This document shows positions 53,609 to 61,786 of a DNA stretch of 64,000 nucleotides, piece after piece. This DNA comes from Nocardioides marmoribigeumensis. Lineage in GTDB: Bacteria > Actinomycetota > Actinomycetes > Propionibacteriales > Nocardioidaceae. The translations under genes were made by a program, and so were the position numbers. The stretch spans positions 2,666,001-2,730,000 of the forward strand of contig NZ_JAVDYG010000001.1 of the NCBI RefSeq assembly GCF_031458325.1, read 5' to 3'. Positions within the stretch are counted from its first letter, which is position 1. Every line of letters starts with the position of its first letter. A model generated the notes under the pieces. The model ran no database searches. It was given only the letters and a program-made list of their open reading frames with translations, and had not been told where the DNA came from.

Positions 53609-55042
53609 ATGGCCCCCCTGGGCACGCTTCCCGACCCGCTCGACGAGCCCGCCGTCCTCCGCCGACTGTTCAACCACCTCCCCGCGATGGTGGCCTTCTG
53701 GGACGCCCAGGCCCGCAACGTGGTGGCCAACGACGCCTACCTGGAGTGGTTCGGGTGGTCCCCGGAGCGCCTGCGGGGACACCACATCTCCGAGCTGCTC
53801 GGCGACGAGCTCTACGCCCTGAACCTCCCCTTCATCACCGCTGCGCTCGCCGGCGAGGAGCAGGTGTTCGACCGCACGCTGGTCGACACCCTGGGACGCA
53901 CGCGCCACACGCAGGCCCACTACGTGCCCGAGCTGGTCGACGGCGAGGTGCGCGGCTTCTTCGTCCTCGTCGCCGACGTCACCGCGCACGTGGAGGCCCA
54001 ACGCGAGCTCGCCGAGGTGCAGCGGCTGGCCCGCGTCGGCAGCTGGACCGAGCAGCGGCTGACCGGCGAGCTCGCCTGGTCCGACGGGATGTACCGCATC
54101 TTCGGGCTGGAGCCGGGGCAGCCTCCGGCACGCGACGAGGTCGTGGACCTGGTCCACCCCGAGGACCGCGACCAGGCGCTCGCCGTCGCACAGGCGGGCA
54201 TCGACGCGGCGGAGGACACCGAGTCACGTTTCCGCATCGTGCGGCCCGACGGCGCGGTCCGGTTCGTCCACGGCCGGACGTCGGTGGTGACGCGGGACGG
54301 GGAGGTCCTCGCGCGCAGGGGCACCCTGATCGACGAGACCGAGGTCCAGGAGGCCTCGGCCCGGGTCAACGAGGTCAACGAGCGCCTCTCGGACCTCGTC
54401 GGGGTGATCGGGCACGACGTCCGCACGCCGACGACGGCCGTCCGGGGGTTCCTCGACCTGGCGGAGTCTGCTCTGGCGGGCGGCCACCCCGACCAGGCGC
54501 TCGCCCTGGTCCGGCGTGCCCAGAAGTCCGCGCTGCGGCTCGACGGCCTGCTCACCAACATCTTGAGCATGGCGCAGCTCGACGCCGGCGACCTGGCGGC
54601 CCGTCAGCAGCCCCTGGACGCGCGCGAGCTCGTCGACTCGGTGCTGGCCGACCTCCCCGCCGGGGAGCAGCTGAGCGTCGAGGTCGCACCTGGCCTCTCG
54701 GTGCTCGCCGAGCCCGCGCACGCCCAGCTGGTCCTGTCCAACCTCCTCGCCAACGCGCTCAAGTACGGCGAGCCGCCGTACGCCGTGACCGTGGCGGCAC
54801 GCGGCGACGAGGTGGAGCTGTGCGTCACCGACCACGGCGAGGGCGTGCCCGAGGACTTCCGGCCGCGGTTGTTCGACCGCTTCGCCCGTGCGGAGTCCGG
54901 GGTTGCCACGGACCGGTCCGGGAGCGGCCTGGGTCTCTACATCGTCCGCCGGCTGTGCGAGGTCAACGGCGGGTCGATCCGCCACGAGCAGGGCCCCGGG
55001 GGCCGCGGCGCGACGTTCGTGGTGCGGCTGCCGCGCGGCTGA
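53609..55042 (+). CDS. PAS-domain sensor histidine kinase
   Basis: A 477-residue cytoplasmic kinase without membrane helices. Two PAS modules are visible: residues 15-135 (FNHLPAMVAFWDAQARNVVANDAYLEWFG, a PAS-fold with RTRHTQAHYVPEL) and about 140-250 (LARVGSWTEQRLTGELAWSD, MYRIFGLEPGQPPARDE, a PAS_3-type). HisKA follows with VIGHDVRTPTTAVRGF (His269), then HATPase with N-box LSNLLANALKYGE, G1 VTDHGEGVPEDF, and RSGSGLGLYIVRRLCEVNGG. It has no adjacent response regulator, so it is an orphan kinase. ATG at 53609 has GGAGG and CAGGAT just upstream. Confidence 0.92.
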   Translation: MAPLGTLPDPLDEPAVLRRLFNHLPAMVAFWDAQARNVVANDAYLEWFGWSPERLRGHHISELLGDELYALNLPFITAALAGEEQVFDRTLVDTLGRTRHTQAHYVPELVDGEVRGFFVLVADVTAHVEAQRELAEVQRLARVGSWTEQRLTGELAWSDGMYRIFGLEPGQPPARDEVVDLVHPEDRDQALAVAQAGIDAAEDTESRFRIVRPDGAVRFVHGRTSVVTRDGEVLARRGTLIDETEVQEASARVNEVNERLSDLVGVIGHDVRTPTTAVRGFLDLAESALAGGHPDQALALVRRAQKSALRLDGLLTNILSMAQLDAGDLAARQQPLDARELVDSVLADLPAGEQLSVEVAPGLSVLAEPAHAQLVLSNLLANALKYGEPPYAVTVAARGDEVELCVTDHGEGVPEDFRPRLFDRFARAESGVATDRSGSGLGLYIVRRLCEVNGGSIRHEQGPGGRGATFVVRLPRG

Positions 55043-55076
55043 GGACGCCGGAGCCGGACCGGGTGCGGACCCCGAG

Positions 55077-55107
55077 CGGGGTGGACCGTAGGTCGCGGCC
55101 CACCCCG
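55077..55107. terminator. Stem-loop between convergent genes
   Basis: CGGGGTGG pairs with CCACCCCG across a 15-base loop, between the PAS kinase stop (+) and the cupin gene stop (-). No T-run. Confidence 0.45.
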
Positions 55108-55114
55108 TCGAGCC

Positions 55115-55888
55115 TCAGGCGAGGAAGGCGTCGTCGCCCGGCAGGTCGGCACGCAGCTCGAGCATGTCGGTGACCTTGTCGCCGATGCAGGTGAACACGA
55201 TCGAGCCGCGGGCGACCCGCTTGGCGCCGTTGCGCGTCGCGCTGGTCTGGTGCGTGGCGCAGACGTGGCCCGAGCCGTCGCCGTGCACGTCGACGAGGTC
55301 GGCGCGGAACGTGCCGCCGGTCAGCTCGGCGAGCTTGCCGTAGTAGCCCAGGACGGCCTCCGGTCCCTTGTAGGTGCCGGCCAGCGGTCCGTGGCCGGGC
55401 ACGTGCTGGACGACGTCCTTGGAGAACAGGCCGAGCAGCGTCTCGACGTCGCCTGAGTTGAAGGCGGCGTAGCCGCGCCGGACCAGCGTCATCCACTGGT
55501 CGTCCGGCGAGGCGATGTCGGTGGGACGCGTGACGGCGTAGCGGGTGGCCTCGGGGGAGATGTCGACCATCTCCAGCGCGACGTCGCTGGTCACCCAGGC
55601 GTCATGACCGGCCGGGAGGTCGACGACGTCCCCGGCGCCGATGTCCCACTCGCTGCCGTCGTCCATGCGGATGTGCATGGTGCCCTCGAGCACGTAGCCC
55701 ATGTGCCGGACCTGGCAGCTGGACGTGCCCGCGATCGGCTTGACGTCGTCGGACCACTTCCAGCCGGGCTCGAAGGTGCCCTTGAGCACCGAGATCCCGC
55801 CTGCGTTCCCGAGCGTCGCGTGGCCGTGGGCGCGGAAGACCCGACCCTCACCCTCGCGATCGAGATTGCTGATCATGCAGTCAGCCAT
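55115..55888 (-). CDS. Cupin plus SnoaL-like two-domain protein
   Basis: A 257-residue protein. The N-terminal half (about residues 30-125) is a cupin barrel with HMGYVLEGTMHIRMDDGSEWDI and GDVVDLPAGHDAWV; the His/Glu/His metal pattern is only partly present. The C-terminal half (about 135-257) is a SnoaL/NTF2-like fold with RRGYAAFNSGDVETLLGLFSKDVVQHVPGHGPLAGTYKGPEAV. The fusion suggests binding or conversion of a small hydrophobic compound. ATG at 55888 has GGAGG about eight bases upstream. Its promoter region is shared with the divergent small gene at 56.1 kb. Confidence 0.8.
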   Translation of the reverse strand: MADCMISNLDREGEGRVFRAHGHATLGNAGGISVLKGTFEPGWKWSDDVKPIAGTSSCQVRHMGYVLEGTMHIRMDDGSEWDIGAGDVVDLPAGHDAWVTSDVALEMVDISPEATRYAVTRPTDIASPDDQWMTLVRRGYAAFNSGDVETLLGLFSKDVVQHVPGHGPLAGTYKGPEAVLGYYGKLAELTGGTFRADLVDVHGDGSGHVCATHQTSATRNGAKRVARGSIVFTCIGDKVTDMLELRADLPGDDAFLA

Positions 55889-56075
55889 GGAATGACCTCC
55901 GGTCCCGAACGGAGCCGGTCGCCGGTTGCGGCCGGCCACCTCGCAGGCTTGCACCGAGGGCTGGTGGCGGCCAGTCCGCAAGGTCCCGCTCCGGACACCC
56001 TCCTGGGATTGGTTCCGATCCGGTTCCTCGACCGTTGACGACATCCGTACACCAGTTCGATGGCAGGATGGGTCG

Positions 56076-56387
56076 GTGGCAGGTGGGATGAACAGGTACG
56101 GCGGCCAGTCGCTGCCGATGTCCGAGCGCGTGCGCCTGGGGCAGGAGGCGCGGCCCGCCTGGGATCGCGAGGACCCGCCGTACCCCGGACGTCACTGCTG
56201 GGTCCTCGACCCGGCGGACGGCACCGCGGTCCCGCGCGCCGGGCTGCTGCTCGAGTGGCGCCGCAACGCCGGGGTGTGGGAGGGCCAGGTCGCCTACCTG
56301 TCCCGGCACCCCGGACGCGGGTGGGCGGTGACGGTCGAGTGGCTCCCCGGCTCGGCGCTGGAGGTGGCGTCGCCGGGCTCCGGCTGA
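56076..56387 (+). CDS. Hypothetical protein
   Basis: A 103-residue soluble protein with no recognised domain. It is rich in Trp, Pro and Arg (HCWVLDPADGTAVPRAGLLLEW, GRGWAVTVEWLPGSAL), suggesting a small beta-rich fold. GTG at 56076 follows CAGGAT by six bases; ATG at 56088 is an alternative start with AGGTGGG close by. It precedes the broken RidA gene by 23 bases. Confidence 0.62.
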   Translation: MAGGMNRYGGQSLPMSERVRLGQEARPAWDREDPPYPGRHCWVLDPADGTAVPRAGLLLEWRRNAGVWEGQVAYLSRHPGRGWAVTVEWLPGSALEVASPGSG

Positions 56388-56410
56388 CGCGGGCAGGGCA
56401 GGATCGCCGC

Positions 56411-56808
56411 ATGCCGTCCCGACTGGTGCGTTGCCCGACCCTCGCCCCCGCGCCCTACGCGTACGCCGCTGTGGCTGACCCGGCACCCGCACGGTCCACT
56501 TCGCCGGCGCCTGCCCGCTCGACCCCGACGGCCAGACGCTCGCGCCGGGTGACGTCGTGGCGCAGACCCGCCAGGTCATGGGCAACCTGCGCGTGGCGCT
56601 CGCCGAGGCGGGCGCGACGGTCGAGGACGTGGTGTTCGTCCGCGTGCTCGTCGCCTCCTCGGAGCGCTCGGAGCTGGTCGACGCGTGGCAGACCTTCCGC
56701 GACGACTTCGGCGACCACGATCCGCCCGCGACGCTCCAGGGCGTCACGGTGCTTGGCTACCCCGACCAGCTGGTCGAGGTCGAGGCGGTCGCTGCGGTCT
56801 CCGGCTGA
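56411..56808 (+). pseudogene. RidA/YjgF-family gene with a one-base frameshift
   Basis: RidA proteins hydrolyse reactive enamine/imine intermediates. The first frame reads MPSRLVRCPTLAPAPYAYAAVADP (residues 1-24); from about 56483 similarity continues only in another frame, TRTVHFAGACPLDPDG, then VVAQTRQVMGNLRVALAEAGATVEDVVFVRVL and ends VEVEAVAAVSG at 56808. Adding one G near 56482-56483 would restore a 132-residue RidA-like protein starting DPGTRTVHFAG. So the gene carries a single-base deletion, or the assembly has an error there in a GC-rich run. The C-terminal frame alone could be translated from a later start but would lack the N-terminal strand. Confidence 0.8.
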
Positions 56809-56840
56809 GTCTCCGGCTCGGTCTCTGGCTGAGGCCCTGG

Positions 56841-57314
56841 TCAGCGGCGGGCCTGGAGCTGCTCGACCAGGATGTCGCCGTGGCCCGCGTGCCGGGCGAG
56901 CTCCTGCACCATGTGGAGCACGATGTAGCGCAGGCTCACCCGCACCGTGCGCCACTGGTGCTCCTCGTCGAGGTCGCGCCCCTCGACCACCGTGCGGGAG
57001 TGGTCGCAGGCGGCGAGGTAGGCCTCGCGCACCGACGCCACCGTGTCCGTGTCGTCGACGACGAAGCTGCTGTCGATGTCGTCGGGCAGCCCCACGACGT
57101 GGCGGGGCACGCCGGCCACCCGTGAGTGGAACCAGACCTTCTCGACGAACGTCGCGTGCTTCACCAGCCCCATCACCGTCGTGAGCGACGGCACCAGCCT
57201 GGCCCGGCCCTCCTCCTCGCTCACGTCGTCGAGGAGCGCCACGATCTCGGCGCGCTGCCGATCGAGCAGGCCCAGCAGGAGCGTCCGCTCGTCCGCGAGG
57301 TGGATGTCGTCCAT
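56841..57314 (-). CDS. DinB-superfamily protein (DUF664)
   Basis: A 157-residue four-helix-bundle protein of the DinB/DUF664 group, metal-binding enzymes often using bacillithiol or mycothiol. Candidate metal ligands are His53 in GLVKHATFVEKVWF and two His residues in LHMVQELARHAGHGDILVEQL. LLDRQRAEIVALLDDVSEEEGRARLV is the usual first helix. ATG at 57314 follows TAACCT by six bases. The precise reaction is unknown; it fits with the mycothiol genes elsewhere in the window. Confidence 0.87.
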   Translation of the reverse strand: MDDIHLADERTLLLGLLDRQRAEIVALLDDVSEEEGRARLVPSLTTVMGLVKHATFVEKVWFHSRVAGVPRHVVGLPDDIDSSFVVDDTDTVASVREAYLAACDHSRTVVEGRDLDEEHQWRTVRVSLRYIVLHMVQELARHAGHGDILVEQLQARR

Positions 57315-57320
57315 GCCGCG

Positions 57321-57326
57321 AGGTTA
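57321..57326 (-). promoter_or_regulatory. -10 box TAACCT before the DinB-type gene
   Basis: TAACCT on the minus strand, six bases before the ATG at 57314, in the 19-base gap after the HNH gene stop. Confidence 0.5.
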
Positions 57327-57333
57327 GTGCGGC

Positions 57334-58800
57334 CTATCTGCGGGTGCGGGTGAGGTGGGTGGTGCCGCCGGGGTCGTAGGTGGTGGTGTAGGCGGGATGG
57401 TGGATCTTGCGGTGGTGGGGGCCGCAGACCAGGGTGCCGTCGGCGAGGCTGGTCCGTCGGGACAGGGCCCAGGGGGTCTTGTGGTGGGCGTGGCACCACG
57501 CGGCGGGGACGGTGCAGCCCTGCACGGTGCAGGTGCGGTGCTGCACGCGGAGTCCGATGCGCATCGCCTGGGTGTGGAAGCGGGCCTTGTCGCCGACGTC
57601 GAGGACCTCGGACTTCGTGCCGAGCACGACGGGGATCAGGCCGTGCTCGGCGGCCAAGCGACGGGCCTCGCCGGGGCTGATGAGGGTGCCGGTGTCCAGG
57701 ACGCCGGGGGCCAGGCCGCCGAGGAGCGAGGCCAGGGTCATGGTCACCACGACGGTGAACGGCGATCCTCCCGTGGAGGGCAGGCAAGCGGCCGGGAGGC
57801 GTTCGAGGAGCTCGCAGAACGCGCGGCCTCGTGCCTGGTCGCGGCTGATCCGACGGCCAGGGCGGGTCGGGTCCTCGACGAATCCGTCGTCCCTCCCGGT
57901 CTCGGTGCTGTCTCTCCTGGTCGCCGTGCTGTGGGTCCCGGTGCCCTTCTTGCGTCGCTTGCCGCGTCGCTTGCCGCGTCGCTTGCCGCGTCGCTTCCCG
58001 GTCGGGGAGGGCTGGTGGGTGGGTCGCTTGGGTGACTCGAGCGCGTGCAGGATCGAGCGGAACAGGTCGCCGTCCAGGCGGGGCATGTCGATCACCGCGC
58101 GGGTGCGGCCGTTGCTGGTGTCACGGACCTTGCAGGTCGTGGCGGCGTGGGCGGCGTCTTCCTCCGCGGCGAGCCGGGCGGCCAGGGCGGCCTCGGCGCC
58201 CTCGGGGTCGATCACCTCGTGCAGGTGCCGGGCGAGGTTCGTCAGCTCCTCGGCGTCGTGGACCCGGGCCAGGTCGAGCAGGTGGGCCTCGGCCTGGTCG
58301 CGCAGGACCGGCCCGACGTGCTCGGGAAGGTCGTCGACCGCCTTGACCACGACTGCTGCCTGCGCGGCGTCACAGGCACCAGCCCGCAGAGCCGCCCCGG
58401 TCAGACGACGCTCGCCGGCCAGCCGCAGCGCCTGCTTCACCTGCCGTGCCGCAGCCGGGCGGCCGGTGCGGGTGGCGTGGGCGAACCACGCCCCGGTGGT
58501 GGTCGCGACCGGCGTGGCGTGAGCGGCGACGTCGAGGGTCTCGGCGTGGGCGAGCGGCTCCGCGGTCAGACCTCGGAGCCGGGCCACCGCACGGTGGATC
58601 TCGACCACCGTCTCCGCGGTCTGCTGCTCATCGAGCAGCGACAGCGCCAGACCCGCCTCTCCGTCGGGGCCCAGGAGCCCGTCGAGGACCTCACCCAGAC
58701 GACCGGAGAACCAGTGCACCCGATGCGCCCGCTCTCCGGTCGGGGTCACCGCAGCCGCGCCCGTCGGCGCGGTCTGCGGTGCTGCCTGGTCCTCGTCCAT
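57334..58800 (-). CDS. DUF222 / HNH endonuclease domain protein
   Basis: A 488-residue protein of a large actinobacterial family. The N-terminal DUF222 region (about residues 40-330) is helical, with EAHLLDLARVHDAEELTNLARHL. The C-terminal HNH nuclease domain has RTCTVQGCTVPAAWCHAHH and TLVCGPHHRKIHH, with zinc-type cysteines and the catalytic His. A basic insertion of four GKRR units (encoded by 12-bp tandem repeats at 57952-57996) splits the DUF222 region. Family members occur in multiple, mobile-looking copies per genome. ATG at 58800 was chosen; GTG at 58809 is possible. It lies beside a tandem repeat array. Confidence 0.88.
   Translation of the reverse strand: MDEDQAAPQTAPTGAAAVTPTGERAHRVHWFSGRLGEVLDGLLGPDGEAGLALSLLDEQQTAETVVEIHRAVARLRGLTAEPLAHAETLDVAAHATPVATTTGAWFAHATRTGRPAAARQVKQALRLAGERRLTGAALRAGACDAAQAAVVVKAVDDLPEHVGPVLRDQAEAHLLDLARVHDAEELTNLARHLHEVIDPEGAEAALAARLAAEEDAAHAATTCKVRDTSNGRTRAVIDMPRLDGDLFRSILHALESPKRPTHQPSPTGKRRGKRRGKRRGKRRKKGTGTHSTATRRDSTETGRDDGFVEDPTRPGRRISRDQARGRAFCELLERLPAACLPSTGGSPFTVVVTMTLASLLGGLAPGVLDTGTLISPGEARRLAAEHGLIPVVLGTKSEVLDVGDKARFHTQAMRIGLRVQHRTCTVQGCTVPAAWCHAHHKTPWALSRRTSLADGTLVCGPHHRKIHHPAYTTTYDPGGTTHLTRTRR
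57952..57996. repeat. 12-bp tandem repeat encoding GKRR units
   Basis: Three full GCGTCGCTTGCC units and a partial fourth, in frame within the HNH protein gene. They encode Arg-Gly-Lys-Arg repeats on the minus strand. Confidence 0.85.
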
Positions 58801-58910
58801 GCAAACCACTCAACCAGGCACCACCGACAATCCACGGAACCAAAAACCCCCTCTGACCTGCGGGTTTACGGACCGGATTCCGTCCACAGGGCGGGGGGGG
58901 GGTCTCGACT

Positions 58911-59085
58911 GATCGCTCGCTCCGCTCGCTGCTCGACCACCGGGGAATCGCTCGCTCCGCTCGCTGCTCGACCACCGGGGAATCGCTCGCTCCGCTCGCT
59001 GCTCGACCACCGGGGAATCGCTCGCTCCGCTCGCTGCTCGACCACCGGGGAATCGCTCGCTCCGCTCGCTGCTCGACCACCGGGG
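58911..59085. repeat. Five tandem copies of a 35-bp repeat
   Basis: Units of 35 bp (58911-58945, 58946-58980, 58981-59015, 59016-59050, 59051-59085) carry TCGCTCGCTCCGCTCGCTGC followed by TCGACCACCGGGGAA. Copies are identical apart from the first base of the first unit. A seventh-length remnant AATCGCT follows. The unit resembles the dispersed GGTCGAGCAGCGAGCGGAGC-type element seen in many actinobacterial intergenic regions, and GGTCTCGACT at the left edge fits its usual flank. The array fills the 307-base gap between the HNH gene and the MDMPI-family gene; nothing else is visible there. Confidence 0.9.
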
Positions 59086-59107
59086 AATCGCTGGCCGGTG
59101 GCGGCGA

Positions 59108-59848
59108 TCAGCGGATGACGGCGTGCTGCCTCCAGACGTCCCAGAGCGAGGCGTCGCCGGCGAGGGCGACCGGCTGCTCGGGCGGCCGGTTCCACAGGTG
59201 CACCACGAGGTCGGCGGCGCGGCCGCTCAGCTCGACGTCGCCGTCGGAGCCCTCGACGAGGGTGCGCTCCTCCCGCGGCAGCGACCCGCCGACCTGCAGC
59301 GTCCACGCCGAGCCCGTGTCCGTCGTACGCACGGCGAAGCGGACCTCGCGGTCACTGCCGAACCGCGTGCGGTGGCGCACCATCTGCAGCGCCTCCTCGA
59401 CGCCGTCGGTCGCCACCGCCGCGTCGACCGGGGTACGACGGCCCGCCGCCCCCTCGGCGTCGTAGCGGTGGACGAGCGTCTCGAAGCACTGCCGCCGCTT
59501 CCAGAAGTCGATCCCGGGCGGGGTGTCGAACAGCGTCCACACCTCCCGGTCCGCGGGGACGGAGGCGAGGAGCTCGAGCAGCGAGGAGAGGCGCTCGAGG
59601 TACCACGCCGCGAGCACCGAGTGGTCCTGCGGCGCCCGGGGCATCAGGTCGTCGTACCCCCAGTCGGGCAGCCCGTGGGCGACCACCTCGCAGATCCACT
59701 CGTGGACCGACCCGGTGTGGCGGGCGACGTCGTCGAGGGTCCAGTCGCCGAGGCCGGGGACCGGCGAGGTCCCGGCACCCGCGGCGACCGCAGCCGCGAG
59801 GAGGCGGCCCTCGGCGCCGAGCGCCTCGAGGTGCTCGGTGGGGGTCAT
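59108..59848 (-). CDS. Maleylpyruvate isomerase family (MDMPI) protein
   Basis: A 246-residue protein of the mycothiol-dependent maleylpyruvate isomerase family (TIGR03083 type). The N-terminal DinB-like domain has LEALGAEGRLLAAAVAAG, LGDWTLDDVARHTGSVHEWICEVV (metal-binding His) and FETLVHRYDAEGAAG with the second His. A C-terminal domain with DVELSGRAADLVVHLWNRPP is the MDMPI_C part. Most members have unknown substrates. ATG at 59848 overlaps the stop of the PPOX gene (ATGA), so the two are translated together. Confidence 0.87.
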   Translation of the reverse strand: MTPTEHLEALGAEGRLLAAAVAAGAGTSPVPGLGDWTLDDVARHTGSVHEWICEVVAHGLPDWGYDDLMPRAPQDHSVLAAWYLERLSSLLELLASVPADREVWTLFDTPPGIDFWKRRQCFETLVHRYDAEGAAGRRTPVDAAVATDGVEEALQMVRHRTRFGSDREVRFAVRTTDTGSAWTLQVGGSLPREERTLVEGSDGDVELSGRAADLVVHLWNRPPEQPVALAGDASLWDVWRQHAVIR

Positions 59849-60252
59849 CGGGCCTTCGTCGCGCCCCAGCCGTGCCACCGGTCCACCGCGACCCAGGCGC
59901 TGACCCGTGCACTGTCGCGGACGGGGTAGTCCTTGCCGGTGTAGTGCCGCGAGATCCGGTCGATGTCCGCGAGGCCCTCGTCGTCGGCGATCTCCACGAC
60001 CCGTCCGACGATGCTGACGTGGGTGTACCAGGAGTCCTTGTCCAGCACGGTGATCGCGACCCGGGGGTCGTCCCGCAGGTGCTGCAGGCGCGCACGGGTG
60101 TGGTCCATGTTGACCAGGATCCGGTCGCCGTCGAGGACGTACCACGTGGCCACCGAGACCGGGCTCCCGTCGGAGCGCAACGTGGTGATCGTGCAGGGGT
60201 TGGGCTGCTCGAGCTTCTGGCGGACCTTGTCGGGGAACGGCGGCTTGGCCAC
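59845..60252 (-). CDS. PPOX-class flavin/F420-type oxidoreductase
   Basis: A 135-residue protein with the split beta-barrel fold of pyridoxamine-phosphate-oxidase-like enzymes, of the size and pattern of actinobacterial F420- or FMN-dependent reductases. TITTLRSDGSPVSVATWYVLDG, RILVNMDHTRARLQHLRDDPRVAITVLD and YTHVSIVGRVVEIADDEG are the cofactor-binding strands. GTG at 60252 has GGAGG six bases upstream; an ATG at 60300 would add a non-conserved basic tail. It is coupled to the MDMPI-family gene and divergent to the glycosyltransferase gene. Cofactor choice is not certain from sequence. Confidence 0.85.
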   Translation of the reverse strand: MAKPPFPDKVRQKLEQPNPCTITTLRSDGSPVSVATWYVLDGDRILVNMDHTRARLQHLRDDPRVAITVLDKDSWYTHVSIVGRVVEIADDEGLADIDRISRHYTGKDYPVRDSARVSAWVAVDRWHGWGATKAR

Positions 60253-60342
60253 GGGAGACCTCCGGAGGGCAGTGCTGCGGGGTGGGGCGTACGTCGACAT
60301 CGTGCCGGGTAGGACCAGACGACCGACACCCCTGGAGGACCT

Positions 60343-61764
60343 GTGAAGGACGTCGAGCTCGGCAGCACCCCGATCGACAAGCTGGCGGAGCTGCTGCTCC
60401 CGGATCGGCGCGAGCGCCTCGACGAGGTGATCGACTGGGGCCGGGAGGTGCTGGACGGTCGCACGGTGTGGCACGTCAACGCCACGGCGAGCGGCGGTGG
60501 GGTCGCCGAGATGCTGCTCGCGCTGCTCGCCTACACCAAGGGCGCCGGCATCGACTCGCGCTGGGTGGTGCTCGACGGCTCGTCGCCGTTCTTCACGCTC
60601 ACCAAGCGCATCCACAACCTGCTCCACGGCTCCGACGGGGACGGGGGTGCCCTCGGCGAGGAGGAGCGCGAGCTCTACGAGGAGGTCCTCCGCGGCGAGA
60701 CCGAGCACCTGCTCTCCCGGGTCGAGGAGGGCGACGTGGTGGTCCTGCACGACCCGCAGACCGCCGGCATGGGCCGCGCGCTGCGCGAGGCGGGGGCCCA
60801 CGTCGTCTGGCGCTGCCACGTCGGCAAGGACGAGCCCTGCGAGCGCACCGACAAGGCCTGGGCGTTCCTGCGGCCCTACGTCGAGGACGCCGAGGCGGTC
60901 GTGTTCTCCCGCCCGGCCTACGTGCCCGACTGGGTCCCCGAGGACCGGGTCCGCATCATCCCTCCCTCGATCGACCCGTTCTCGGCCAAGAACGAGGACA
61001 TGGACCGCGACGACGTCGACGCGGTGCTCGAGCGCACGGGGATCGTCGACGTGCCGGGTGGGGCCGGCTCGGTGAAGTTCTCCCGCCGCGACGGCAGCAC
61101 CGGCGAGGTCCGGGCGTACGACGACCTCGTGCACGGCGGCCAGGTGGTCCCGGCCGACGCGAGGCTCGTGCTCCAGGTCAGCCGCTGGGACCGGCTCAAG
61201 GACATGGACGGCGTGCTCCGCGCGTTCACCGACCACCTCGACGACCTGCCCGACGACGTGCACCTGATGCTCTGCGGGCCCGACGTGTCCGGCGTCAGCG
61301 ACGACCCGGAGGGGCAGCAGGTGCTCGAGGAGTGCACCAAGATCTGGGAGGACCAGCCCGACGAGGTCAAGCCGCGCCTGCACCTGTGCAGCCTCCCGAT
61401 GGACGACATCGACGAGAACGCCCACATCGTCAACGCCCTGCAGAGGCACGCGACCGTGGTCGTCCAGAAGAGCATCGTCGAGGGCTTCGGGCTCACCGTC
61501 ACCGAGCCGATGTGGAAGGGCCGCGCCGTCGTCGCGACGCGCGTCGGCGGCATCCAGGACCAGATCGAGCACGGGGAGAACGGCCTGCTGCTCGACGACC
61601 CGCACGACCTCGACGGCTTCGCGCGCCTGCTGGCCGAGCTCCTCGCCGACGACGACGAGTGCCGGCGCCTGGGGGAGGCGGCCAAGGAGAGCGTGCGGGA
61701 GCGCTACCTCGGTGACCTCGCTCTCATCCGCTACGCAGAGCTGGTCCGCGACCTCCTGGAGTGA
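60343..61764 (+). CDS. GT4 glycosyltransferase, trehalose synthase TreT-like
   Basis: A 473-residue retaining glycosyltransferase of family GT4. The N-terminal Rossmann half has TVWHVNATASGGGVAEML and VVVLHDPQTAGMGRALREAG, then WRCHVGKDEP. The C-terminal half has ARLVLQVSRWDRLKDMDGVLRAF, VHLMLCGPD, HIVNALQRHATVVVQKSIVEGFGLTVTEPMWKG (the Glu-x7-Glu donor motif) and GGIQDQIEHGENGLLL. This is the pattern of TreT, which joins glucose from NDP- or ADP-glucose to glucose giving trehalose. The acceptor may differ in this subgroup. GTG at 60343 has CTGGAGG seven bases upstream. Confidence 0.87.
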   Translation: MKDVELGSTPIDKLAELLLPDRRERLDEVIDWGREVLDGRTVWHVNATASGGGVAEMLLALLAYTKGAGIDSRWVVLDGSSPFFTLTKRIHNLLHGSDGDGGALGEEERELYEEVLRGETEHLLSRVEEGDVVVLHDPQTAGMGRALREAGAHVVWRCHVGKDEPCERTDKAWAFLRPYVEDAEAVVFSRPAYVPDWVPEDRVRIIPPSIDPFSAKNEDMDRDDVDAVLERTGIVDVPGGAGSVKFSRRDGSTGEVRAYDDLVHGGQVVPADARLVLQVSRWDRLKDMDGVLRAFTDHLDDLPDDVHLMLCGPDVSGVSDDPEGQQVLEECTKIWEDQPDEVKPRLHLCSLPMDDIDENAHIVNALQRHATVVVQKSIVEGFGLTVTEPMWKGRAVVATRVGGIQDQIEHGENGLLLDDPHDLDGFARLLAELLADDDECRRLGEAAKESVRERYLGDLALIRYAELVRDLLE

Positions 61765-61786
61765 GCCGGGCTGGGAGGATGCCCGC

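Noticed and set aside
58911-59085. CRISPR array
   Set aside because: The 35-bp units are directly adjacent without spacers and no cas genes are present, so it is a plain tandem repeat.
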